Shown here: positions 1 through 8,672 of the stretch, piece after piece
Layout of the letters: each line of letters opens with the position of its first letter
Numbering within the stretch: position 1 is the first letter of the stretch
From: Amoebidium appalachense
Lineage: Eukaryota; Ichthyosporea
Length of the DNA stretch: 64,000 nt
Reading direction: 5' to 3'
Assembly: GCA_963693365.1 (NCBI GenBank)
Contig: CAVNZM010000015.1
Location: 744,001-808,000 of the forward strand
Notes under the pieces: generated by a model
The model's input: the letters and a program-made list of their open reading frames with translations, nothing else
Told to the model about the DNA's origin: nothing
The model's database searches: none
Position numbers and translations under genes: made by a program

Positions 1-408
1 ATGTTGGTCAAGCAGGTTGCCGAGCTCTCCCAGGCCGTCTTCTCTGGCCGAGGGGGCTTCGGCTTCCGGGGTGGCCGTGGCGGCGACCGGGGTGGACACG
101 GCGGTCGTGGCCGAGGTGGACGTGGAGGACAACAGCAGCAGTTCACCGAGAGGTTTGCCCCTTATCTTGCTCGTGGTGGTGGGCAGGGTAGAGGGAGGGG
201 TGGAAATGGTGGTGAGAGAGGCCGAGGGGGGCAGGGGGGAAGGGGGGGCCGTGGTGCACACGGTGGGCCCCCCCAGCATGACCGGGCTCCCGGTTATGCT
301 TTGCGCCAAGGTTTTGAAGTCCCCCCTGGCCCCTTCTTTGGTGCATGTTACTTTTGTGGCCGGCAAGGGCACTCTGCTGCATATTGCCGTAGTTACAAGA
401 GCTATTGA
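1..408 (+). CDS. Partial Gag with RGG-rich tail and CCHC zinc knuckle
   Basis: The frame is open from base 1, so the protein probably starts upstream of the window. Residues about 15-90 are Gly/Arg-rich (RGG and GRGG repeats), a composition typical of RNA-binding tails. Near the C-terminus is CYFCGRQGHSAAYC, a CX2CX4HX4C nucleocapsid knuckle. In Ty3-type elements Gag packages the genomic RNA. The frame closes with TGA at 406-408, about 240 bases before the protease frame opens, so a frameshift or reinitiation would be needed to make protease. Assignment rests on the knuckle and on the pol domains downstream. Confidence 0.75.
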   Translation: MLVKQVAELSQAVFSGRGGFGFRGGRGGDRGGHGGRGRGGRGGQQQQFTERFAPYLARGGGQGRGRGGNGGERGRGGQGGRGGRGAHGGPPQHDRAPGYALRQGFEVPPGPFFGACYFCGRQGHSAAYCRSYKSY

Positions 409-650
409 GTTCCGGGGGAGGGGGAAGCTGGGGTCACTGAGGGAGGGGGGGGGGACAGTATCGGTCCCCCCCAGGTTGCAGAGAACCTTCACCCTCCCCC
501 ACCCCAGGTTAAGCTTCCCTTTGCCCCCTCACCGCCCCGATACGTGTGGGAGCCGGGCATCGTCGTGGGTCCTCAAGACAGCGTCGAGGTGGTATGGCAT
601 GAATGTTTGTGGGGTGACTCTACCAAAGGTATGAATGATGTGAATGTTTT

Positions 651-2180
651 GTGGTTGGGGGAGGTTCCCCAGCCACAAGTGGATGGTCTCAGTGTTTCTT
701 GTCCCAATCCGGTGTTTGTTCTAACCACACCGGAGGGGGTTTCTGTGCCATTGTTTCCGGGAGGGGGGGGGGACACACACGAGTAAAGAGGGGAAGGGGG
801 GGGAAGGCCCAGACACGTAGAAACACACCACCACAACAACATACGACGGTTGCAGACACACCTACACCCACACACACACCCACACATACACCAAACACAC
901 ACACACCACCCACCCACACATCACACCCACACACTCCACCACCACCCACACCACATACACACCCCACCCCACCCGTGCAGGCACCACAGGTAGGTATGTT
1001 GCACGTAGGTATCGAGGGTGTGAGTCTTCGTGGGCAGGGACTGGGTGTGAGTGATGATGTGTTGCTTGAATTGGAGGAGGATTTAGTTGGTTTTAGCCGG
1101 CATTATATAGACGTATGGTTAGCTGATGGTAAGTTGAAGGCCGTTGCTTTGCTCGATGGAGGGGCTCAGGTTAATTGTGTGCATGCTTCGTTTATTCGTC
1201 GTTTTAATCAGGCCGGGGGGGAAATTCCTATTTTAGATGCTTCTAGCACAGCCTTAGGTAGTGCTAATAATAGTAGTATGTCTGTGGAAGGTGTTTGTGT
1301 GTTGCCGTGTGAGATAGGTGGCCAGGCTATGCATATTGCTTGTTATGTGGTTAAGGATTTAGCTCAAAGTGTTTTGTTGGGAGCCCCATTTTTCCGTAGA
1401 CATGTGAATGCTTTGTTTGAACGTACGAATGTTTTAGAATTGCAGTCCGGCGTTAAAATTAAAACCCATGATGGGCTCGACGGTTATCAGTCTGGTGCTA
1501 GAACGGTAGCTGAAGCAGTAATCGAGCCTTATCAGTGCCAAACGGTACGTGTCCGGGCCGGCAATCATGTTAGGATAGGGGATTTAGGGGTTTTTACTCC
1601 GAAAACCCCATTTCAGGAGGTGGCCCAATGGACCCTTAGTAGGGTATGGCCGGATAAGACAATAGAAATAGAATTAGTGAATCCGGGCATCGAGCCTATA
1701 GTGATTAGGTCAGGTGTTTCCGTCGGTAGTTTCACTAATGAGATTGGTAGTATAGAGGTCTCTCTTATTACCCAAAAGGAGGATGCCGGCTCGAAGGGTG
1801 ACTCAGGAGGAGGGGGAACAACTTTATTTAACGTTAGCCACCAAAATGTCACCCGACACGATGGGGGGGGGGACCGGGACAGCACCGGTCCCACTCCCCC
1901 GACCCCCAAGAGGAAGGAGGGTCACCCCGGGTGTGAGAATGTGCAGGCAGGGGGGGAGGGTGTTGGTCTAACCCGTGGATCTGACGGGTTAACCAACACC
2001 GTGGGGGGCAGGGTGGCCACAGACCTGGCCCCCCACATACATGCACTAACTCATCAGGAATTGCCCGGGGTCATTGGTGTGCCGGGGGGAGGGGGGGTGC
2101 TAAGGGTGACCGCCTATATCCGGAGGTACCTCAACCTCACCCCGAGCAGCACCGATGTAATACAGGAGGTGAAATGTTAA
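651..2180 (+). CDS. Retropepsin-like aspartic protease region of copy A
   Basis: The first 100 residues are low complexity (His/Thr/Pro from a CA-rich stretch at 838-970). The protease core follows: AVALLDGGAQVNCV holds the active-site position, and about 80 residues on VLLGAPFFRRH matches the hydrophobic-hydrophobic-Gly flap-distal motif of retropepsins. The catalytic triplet reads Asp-Gly-Gly (1155-1163) rather than the usual Asp-Ser/Thr-Gly. The remaining 250 residues are a linker of unknown function. The stop overlaps the ATG of the next frame (ATGTTAA at 2174-2180), so pol may be made by termination-reinitiation. The true start is uncertain. Confidence 0.6.
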   Translation: MVGGGSPATSGWSQCFLSQSGVCSNHTGGGFCAIVSGRGGGHTRVKRGRGGKAQTRRNTPPQQHTTVADTPTPTHTPTHTPNTHTPPTHTSHPHTPPPPTPHTHPTPPVQAPQVGMLHVGIEGVSLRGQGLGVSDDVLLELEEDLVGFSRHYIDVWLADGKLKAVALLDGGAQVNCVHASFIRRFNQAGGEIPILDASSTALGSANNSSMSVEGVCVLPCEIGGQAMHIACYVVKDLAQSVLLGAPFFRRHVNALFERTNVLELQSGVKIKTHDGLDGYQSGARTVAEAVIEPYQCQTVRVRAGNHVRIGDLGVFTPKTPFQEVAQWTLSRVWPDKTIEIELVNPGIEPIVIRSGVSVGSFTNEIGSIEVSLITQKEDAGSKGDSGGGGTTLFNVSHQNVTRHDGGGDRDSTGPTPPTPKRKEGHPGCENVQAGGEGVGLTRGSDGLTNTVGGRVATDLAPHIHALTHQELPGVIGVPGGGGVLRVTAYIRRYLNLTPSSTDVIQEVKC

Positions 2181-4996
2181 GTGGCACTCCGGTGAATAAG
2201 GATGCATCCACTTGTGATGGGGGTAACCCGGAGTTAGTATTGCCGTTTGGTATGAAGGAGGGGGATTGGACGGTAGAACAGAAAAAATTGCTAGCTAAGT
2301 TATTTGATAGGACTCGGTTTGCATTTCTGGCCGATGATAACGAAGTAGGCTTCGTTAAAGGGTTTGAAATGCAGATCGACACAGGTGATAATAGGCCGGT
2401 AGTGATGCCTAGCTACTAAGAATGGAGCAGTATAAATTGTCGGATGCGCTAATAATAGTGAGTGATATGTTAAAAAAGGGTCATGTGGAGCATAGTTCGA
2501 GTCCGTGGAGAAGTCCGGTGCTATTGGTTAAGAAGCCCGACGGGTCTTGGCGTCTAGTGAACGATTACAGGGCTCTGAATCGGATCACTAAGGCAGACCA
2601 ATGGCCTCTCCCTAACATAGACGAGCAGCTTTCACAGCTGCACGGCTATACTCACTTTGCTAAACTTGATTTAAAAGCAGCTTTTTGGCAGATAAGGTTG
2701 GAGGAGAGCAGCAAGGAGAAGACTGCCTTTGCACTGGGTGACCAGCTGTTCCAGTACAAGGTGGTGCCGATGGGTTTGCTCTCCTCTCCAGCTATGTTGT
2801 GCCGGGTAATGTCTAAAATTCTCCACCCTCATTTGGATGTATGCCACCCTTATTTGGATGATGTTTTAATTAAAGGTAGGTCATTTGAGGAGCTAGTTAA
2901 TAATTGTGAAAAAGTATTTTTAGCTTTGGGTGAGTCTGGTCTTCGCATTAGCGGTAGCAAGACTGTGATTGGTGTGCCGGAGGTTAAGTTTTTAGGTCAT
3001 ATTGTGTCTAGTAATGGTCTTTCCCCTGATCCGGAGAAAATCCGGGCCATAGTTGAGTGGCCCCGTCCTCAGACTGTCACTCAACTAAGGCAATTTTTAG
3101 GTTTAACTAATTATCTTCGTCGTTATATTAAGGATTATAGTATGCTTGCTTTGCCGTTAACTAGTCAGACGGGGGGGGAGAAGAAGAATAGAATAGATTG
3201 GAATGTTGATGCTGTTTCTGCTTTCGAAAAGCTTAGTTAGCTTTGCAGTCTTCGAGTATGCTGGTTCATCCTGATTTTTCGGCCGGGGGGGGGATGTTTA
3301 AAGTTCGGTGTGATGCAAGTAAGGTTGCTGAGGGGGCCGTGTTATATCAAGTGCAGGAGGGGCAGGATAGAGTGATTGCTTATGCTAGTCGTTCATTTAG
3401 TAAAAGTGAACGTAGATATAGCAATCCGGAGAGAGAGTCCCATGCTATCTTTTGGGCAGTCTCACAGGCATGGAGGTATATACTCGCAGGCAGGACGTTT
3501 GAGGTCTACACCGACCACAAGCCCTGCCTAGCCATGGCCGGCACCACTCGTCTGGTCAACGAGAGGATGCAGAAGTGGGCCGCGGCTCTCGGTGAGTTCT
3601 CCTATAAATTGTTTTATGCCAAGGGTGAAACAATGGTTGACTGTGATGCTCTCTCTCGTGCTGCTTATATTTTGTTTGAAGAAGAGCAGGAGGGGGAGGG
3701 GGGGGCTAGTGAGAGACGGGGGGGGAGGGGGGGAAGGGGGGGGAGAGTGAGCAGAAAGGAATAGATGCTGTGTCTGTTGATGTGTCTTCTTGGGCTCCGG
3801 GGTTGCTTGCTTATAAGTGTAGGGGAGGGGGGGGGAGGTATTTGTCAGTGTCTGAGGTCGGGACCGAGTCTCATGGCTCGGCCCCTGCCTTAGCACCTAC
3901 GGCTTTGATCTTAGCTCAAGAGGAAGATGTGTTGATTGGTCTGGTTAAGAATTATTTAAAGGGGCCGGTTGATTCGATTAAATTTAAAAATAAAAGGCAG
4001 ATGATTAAGGTAGCTAAGTTAGCAAAAATGTGTCAGGTAGAGCAGGATTTAGTTTATCATTGTTCTGGGCCAGACGGACACCGAGTTTGGGTCCCGACGG
4101 CACTTGTGCCTGAGGTTTTGCATATGGTGCATGAGCATCCCATGGCTGGTCATTTAGGTGTAAATAGGACGTTGCTTCGTGTTAATCGTTCGTATTTTTG
4201 GCCGGGTATGAGTAGGGAGGTGAGGGATTATGTGTTGTCATGCATGCATTGTCAGGAAAGGAATGAGAGTCCCCACTCTCGTTCCCGCCCGTCGTTTATT
4301 AGGGATTTTAATGTTCGTATGTTTGAAAGGGTAGCAGTGGATGTGGTCGGTCCTTTTAATTCTACGGTTGAGGGTAACACTGTTCTTGTTACCGTCACCG
4401 ATGTGGCCACTCGTTGGGTTGAAGTTTTTCCTCTCCCCACTGCTAATGCCGTTTTGTTTGCTCGTACTATTTTTGTGGATGAAATTTGTCTTAGGTTTGG
4501 TTGTCCTCGTGTTTTGTTAACGGATAGGAGTCGTGTGTTTTTAAATCAGTTGGTGTCGGAGGTGTGTAAAATTTTAAGGGTAGCTCATATCACTACGTCT
4601 GCATATCACCCTCAAGCAAATGCCATCTCTGAACGTGTGCATGCAGTGTTTCAGAAGTCCTTTGGCAAAATGGTGGATGTGGAGGCTAATGATTGGGATC
4701 ATATGTCTAGGTTTATTGCTCATTCGTATAATTCTACCCCTCATGCTGTGACTGGTTTTTCTCCGTTTTATTTGGTCTATGGGCAGGAGGCTATTAGTTT
4801 GTTAGATACGGCACTTTTGCCGATGGAGGGGGCTGACCGACTAACCTATCCCCACTGGACTGAGTTCCGGGAGCAGCTACTAACCCGGGCCCGGGCTGCA
4901 CGTGATGCAGCTCTGGCCCGTACACAGCAGGCACAGACACGTGCAGACGTGTCCACACGTCCGTTACGTGAATTTGCCGAGGGTGTTGTGGTGTAA
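2174..4996 (+). pseudogene. Broken pol of copy A: RT, RNase H, integrase
   Basis: The frame opens with the ATG at 2174 that overlaps the protease stop. RT spans about 2430-3240: it has the KPDGSWR and LVNDYRALN motifs, the catalytic YLDD box and the thumb segment FLGLTNYLRRYI. RNase H follows (FKVRCDASKVAEG, RYSNPERE, YTDHKP). Integrase has a zinc-binding HHCC region (HEHPMAGH ... CMHC) and a D, D-x35-E core. Breaks seen: a frameshift at 2417-2421; one base fewer than copy B near 3235, giving a stop at 3238-3240; a G-run length change near 3710-3760. The last four residues are foreign because the element ends at 4984. Confidence 0.85.
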
Positions 4997-6004
4997 ATTG
5001 CTAAGTGTTGCTACCTAAAAGTGGGAAAAGAGATGATTGTGAAAATGTTTAAGAGTTTTTTCTAAGTTTTTTCTTCACAAAAAAAACGAACGAAAACGAG
5101 ACGAGACTGAGAGAGCTGACAGCTGATAGAGTGCACAAGGGAGAAAAAAGTGTATACGTAATATTACGTAACATTCAATTTCGCTTGATTTCATTGGCTC
5201 ATAAGTTACGCAAAGTATTTGGCGCAATCATTTACTCTCTCACTCATGTACGTACTAAGTCAACTCAGTCGCGGCGGCACACAGTGTTTTTTCTTTTTGG
5301 GAAGAAGTTTATTTCGTGGCATCACCCGGAGGTAAAGAGAAATTACTAGGCTAAGCCTGGCTGTGCCAGAGCAACGCCTCAATAAAGAACAGTATGCAAA
5401 ATAACAAGCCTGTGCCTGTGCAATAAATCTCCAAAGCAAACATCACACAAAAAACAACGTCGGTACGTGTTTGTGTGTGTGTGTGGCCGCGGTAACCGCC
5501 TGTGTACCTAAGGCGTCCAATAAGAGACCCAGATTGACCGATCCGGGCGCTCATTGGACGCCTTGGGGATGGAATGTGCTGTCCTTAATGCTCATTGGAC
5601 GCCTTGTGCGGCAATTGGCTTTTTGGAGCCGAATTATCATTGGCCCCCTGCGCATCCGTAATACTATTGGACGCCTTGTACATGGAATTCAGAATTCGAA
5701 TTCCTATTGGACGCCTTGCGCAAACCTTCGCATTCCTTTGATCCGCACTTGTGTGCATGTTGCGCAATGTACGCACCACATGTACGCGTACACGTACGCG
5801 TACACGTGTTCCGCCCTCTCTCTTTAATTATTTTAATATTTAATTAAAACCACGTGTTTATGCACACACACACACACACACAGTGTGTGCACGTGCTCCT
5901 GTACATATATCGCCCATATCTCATATCCATATCGCGATATGTGTACACAGATATCACCCCATCTCATATTCACACATTCCATATTTTGGGGGGTGCCGCG
6001 CTCC
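4985..6004. other. Non-coding stretch between gypsy copy A and the LINE fragment
   Basis: I see no credible coding region. It holds two plus-strand AATAAA signals (5382-5387 and 5420-5425), a cluster of ATTGG-containing repeats at 5510-5717, alternating TACGCGTACACG sequence near 5770-5812 and a short CA tract at 5862-5882. Its origin is unknown; it may be flanking genomic DNA or the promoter region of another element. Confidence 0.5.
5510..5717 (+). repeat. Five copies of a 12-mer containing an inverted CCAAT box
   Basis: ATTGGACGCCTT occurs at 5553-5564, 5594-5605, 5666-5677 and 5706-5717, and in inverted form at 5510-5521. Two further bare ATTGG boxes lie at 5614 and 5639. Spacings are 41, 72 and 40 bases. 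CCAAT boxes bind NF-Y in animals, so this may be a promoter. No TATA box or downstream gene is evident. Confidence 0.55.
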
Positions 6005-7030
6005 TCATTGTAGTGGGGGGCCAAATCGATTCATACTAGCAAGCCGGCGCAAGCTTTCCTTTTGAGACAGGGGTTCACCTAGTCTAGCGGGAGTGGTGTT
6101 TGGTAACAAGAGAGCATCGGGATATTCCTTCCTACCACCGCCAGCATAATCACCGAGATCTATCAAATCATCAACAATAAAGTTAGTGCATGTATCTAGT
6201 ACGAGATGTGAATCTGGCCTGGCTTGTGCAGATTCTAATAGGCGCATATATATAGGGTGTTTCGTAGCATAGCATACACATACATCAACTCTACCCCACT
6301 GTGACTTAAGCTGGGATAGACGGAGGCGAAAGGTGGGAGGAGGAGGGGGGAGCAGATCAAGGGAGATCTTAGGTAGGAAAAGGATAGGAGAGTGGTCAGA
6401 TGACCTAGAGAGGTTAGGAGGGAGAGAGAGTTTTGACATGGTTGATGGCCAAAAGGCCACTCCCCAGTCGGTGTTGTGGGCATGGGATATTTGAGGGAAC
6501 CGCAAAGTGTGACTTTGGACATACCTTGCTAAAGGGATAGCACGCTCCGGGGGCTTAGATGGGTACCCGACACTCACTTGCAGTGTGTCTGTGTGATGGA
6601 GTCGCGTGTTAAAATCACCTAAAATAACAGTGGACATTGGTAACTGTGACAACTCGTGAGTCAATTCGACAACCGACATAGATGGTGGGTAATATACAAA
6701 AGTAAAAACATTAGAAAGAAACTCTATAGAAACCGAGAATTCCGTTTTTGCTACCGGTTTGCACTTCACTCTGAGACTCACGTGTGGCGCGGCAAGTACA
6801 ATAATGCCTCGGTTTTTCGCGTAACCGGGGTGTGTGGATGTGTCGACCAATGTAGAGTTGAATTTGACAATGTGGTGGTTTTTAAACTGTGTTTCGCAAA
6901 TCACTGTAAACGTGTGGTTGATTGTCTGTTGTTGTATGTAGCTGATTTTATCGTCGAGTGTCCCGGGGGGGAGGCCCTTTTGGGGGCCCAGTGTCCGAGC
7001 ATTCCAGAAGAAGAAGGATAAATTAGGCAT
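6005..7030 (-). CDS. LINE ORF2 fragment: endonuclease/exonuclease/phosphatase-like domain
   Basis: The 341-residue frame starts with ATG at 7030. The first 250 residues match apurinic-type endonuclease domains of LINEs: WNARTL near the N-terminus carries the first Asn, CETQF the metal-binding Glu, ILGDFNTR the central Asp/Asn, and SSDHSPI the terminal catalytic His. In LINEs this enzyme nicks target DNA to prime reverse transcription. The last 100 residues are Pro-rich and not recognisable, and no RT motifs follow. The ATG lies inside the end of ORF1 (ATGCCTAA, 8-base overlap), which suggests reinitiation. The frame has no stop, so it is not strongly decayed. Confidence 0.7.
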   Translation of the reverse strand: MPNLSFFFWNARTLGPQKGLPPGTLDDKISYIQQQTINHTFTVICETQFKNHHIVKFNSTLVDTSTHPGYAKNRGIIVLAAPHVSLRVKCKPVAKTEFSVSIEFLSNVFTFVYYPPSMSVVELTHELSQLPMSTVILGDFNTRLHHTDTLQVSVGYPSKPPERAIPLARYVQSHTLRFPQISHAHNTDWGVAFWPSTMSKLSLPPNLSRSSDHSPILFLPKISLDLLPPPPPTFRLRLSQLKSQWGRVDVCVCYATKHPIYMRLLESAQARPDSHLVLDTCTNFIVDDLIDLGDYAGGGRKEYPDALLLPNTTPARLGEPLSQKESLRRLASMNRFGPPLQ

Positions 7031-8207
7031 CGGTTTGGTCCGACACCTGTGGGATTGGTTCCCACTTGTCGCTTACCGGGTCGTATGCACGACCTTCCGC
7101 CAGCGCGAACAGTTCGCAGAAGAGCTCGATTTCCATCTCGCATCGGCGTTTGCGCTCGAGCAGTTTCTCACCAGAAAACATTGGTTCCTTCGTGTCCGTG
7201 TCTATCACGCTCGTAGCATCGTTTTCCAACTTTGCGAGGAACTCTTTTGCCTTGCTGATGCGTACACGACAACGTGTGGCGCACGCATTCTTAGCAGACA
7301 CTTTACTTTCTTTGTCTGCTTTCTGAATGTTTTCCGGCGCGCATGGGTCGTAGCTTGGGAGGTGGGTGAAGAAGCTTCCACACCCCTTTGTCGCGTCACG
7401 GATGAACGCACGGTTATAGTCGCCCCGTACTGCTACTTCCAGCACATCGTATCCAATGAAGGACAGACAAAGGATGCGAGAGCACCGGAAGCCGAGAGCC
7501 TTGAAGATGGACCACATGGCCCTGTGTGGGCATCTGCCGTGCTTGACTTTGAAATACACCCTCTCGTATTTGGGTGGGATGTTGATGTTACCGTTTGCTT
7601 GGGTGTTCCCCTTAGCCGGCGGTTTGGGAGGGGAGTTGCGGCGGTACTCGTTGCCTGCAAGAATGCTGGCATATGTTTCCTTGGCAATTTGGCGGAGCTC
7701 GGGTGTTTTACGAGAGTTCGCATATTCTAGGAACTCTGCCGGGAGCTGTGCTTCCGGTCCTGTGTTGTTTTGTGTTGGGGTGGAAATGTCTCCGTCGCGA
7801 GATGTTTGCTCATGAGTTTTGGGGTTTTGCGATCCACTAATGTTTAGCTGGGCTGTGAGTGAATCAATGGTGAGCTTGAGTTGGGTATTTTCTGTTTGGA
7901 GTTTTTCTATCATGTTCTTGAGTGGTAACAGCTCATTTAGCTGTTTCTTAACGAGGGCAAGTTCTGCCAGTACTGTATCAACCGAAAGTTTCGGCATGGT
8001 TGTTATTGTGTTTCTACGGAGTGGTGTGGTGTTATTCTGAATGGGTAGTGTATTGTAAATAGGTGTTACGCTTAGTCTAAGGCGATGTTTTTCTGGTTGT
8101 GCATCTGTGGTAGGTGTATCTGCTGGACGTTTTAATGGTCGCACATGTGTGATGGGTGTAGATGGAACTTTGAAAGAGGTTCTGAAACGATTATAGGCAT
8201 GTGCCAT
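7023..8207 (-). CDS. LINE ORF1-like protein with coiled coil
   Basis: From the ATG at 8207 the frame gives 394 residues; another candidate start is the ATG at 7997 (324 residues). The frame stays open further upstream through the tRNA, so the start is not fixed. Around residues 72-115 is a Leu-rich heptad segment (VLAELALVKKQLNELL and following), the trimerising coiled coil expected of LINE ORF1 chaperones. A charged middle is followed by a folded-looking domain (YERVYFKVKHGRCPH ... VLEVAVRGDY) and a Cys/Arg-rich C-terminus. I do not recognise a zinc knuckle. The stop TAA overlaps the ORF2 start. Confidence 0.6.
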   Translation of the reverse strand: MAHAYNRFRTSFKVPSTPITHVRPLKRPADTPTTDAQPEKHRLRLSVTPIYNTLPIQNNTTPLRRNTITTMPKLSVDTVLAELALVKKQLNELLPLKNMIEKLQTENTQLKLTIDSLTAQLNISGSQNPKTHEQTSRDGDISTPTQNNTGPEAQLPAEFLEYANSRKTPELRQIAKETYASILAGNEYRRNSPPKPPAKGNTQANGNINIPPKYERVYFKVKHGRCPHRAMWSIFKALGFRCSRILCLSFIGYDVLEVAVRGDYNRAFIRDATKGCGSFFTHLPSYDPCAPENIQKADKESKVSAKNACATRCRVRISKAKEFLAKLENDATSVIDTDTKEPMFSGEKLLERKRRCEMEIELFCELFALAEGRAYDPVSDKWEPIPQVSDQTDA

Positions 8208-8344
8208 GACATGGATGGGGGTGTTCCCCGGCCCTTCGGGCCACGGATGGCCTGGTTTAGGGGTGGATGCGCGAAGGATACTATTTATTAGCAGATAATA
8301 AAAAGCGACATCTGAATCGATGTGTGCGACTGAATCGAAGGACA

Positions 8345-8416
8345 CTCTCCGGCCGGGAATCGAACCCGGGTCTTCCGCGTGACAGGCGGAGATACTAACC
8401 ACTATACTACCGAAGA
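8345..8416 (-). tRNA. tRNA-Asp (anticodon GUC)
   Basis: 72 bases fold into a full cloverleaf. The acceptor arms TCTTCGG and CCGGAGA pair with one G-T; the anticodon loop is CTGTCAC with GTC; the T arm contains GGTTCGATTCC. Box A (TAGTATAGTGG) and box B are intact, so polymerase III transcription is possible. A run of five T on the minus strand (8300-8304) about 41 bases downstream could terminate it. It sits immediately upstream of the LINE ORF1 in the same orientation. Confidence 0.93.
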
Positions 8417-8672
8417 TTGGTGATGAGTGAAAGTGTCTAGTAATGGTCTTTCCCCTGATCCGGAGAAAATCCGGGCCATAGTTGAGTGGCCCCGTCCTCA
8501 GACTGTCACTCAACTAAGGCAATTTTTAGGTTTAACTAATTATCTTCGTCGTTATATTAAGGATTATAGTATGCTTGCTTTGCCGTTAACTAGTCAGACG
8601 GGGGGGGAGAAGTAGAATAGAATAGATTGGAATGTTGATGCTGTTTCTGCTTTCGAAAAGCTTAAGTTAGCT

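Larger units (their letters stand above)
1..4984 (+). mobile_element. Ty3/gypsy retrotransposon copy A, truncated at both ends
   Basis: The order zinc-knuckle gag, aspartic protease, reverse transcriptase, RNase H, integrase is that of Ty3/gypsy elements. The 5' LTR and most of gag lie before the window. The copy stops at 4984, inside the integrase C-terminal region, where it joins unrelated DNA; copy B continues past this point with a GPY/F module and chromodomain. Bases 3004-4984 are nearly identical to 8433-10415. Several frameshifts make this copy non-functional. Confidence 0.88.
6005..8432 (-). mobile_element. Non-LTR retrotransposon (LINE) fragment with ORF1 and endonuclease
   Basis: The minus strand carries an ORF1 with a coiled coil followed by an ORF2 with an endonuclease domain, the order seen in LINEs. 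No reverse transcriptase follows: coding ends at 6005 and the next kilobase is unrelated. It is therefore cut at its 3' side, the reverse of the usual 5' truncation of LINEs. The upstream edge abuts gypsy copy B at 8432/8433, with a tRNA-Asp only 16 bases from that junction. Confidence 0.65.

Noticed and set aside
7035-7730. 231-residue plus-strand frame opposite LINE ORF1
   Set aside because: It mirrors the coding strand of ORF1 and has no protein features of its own.
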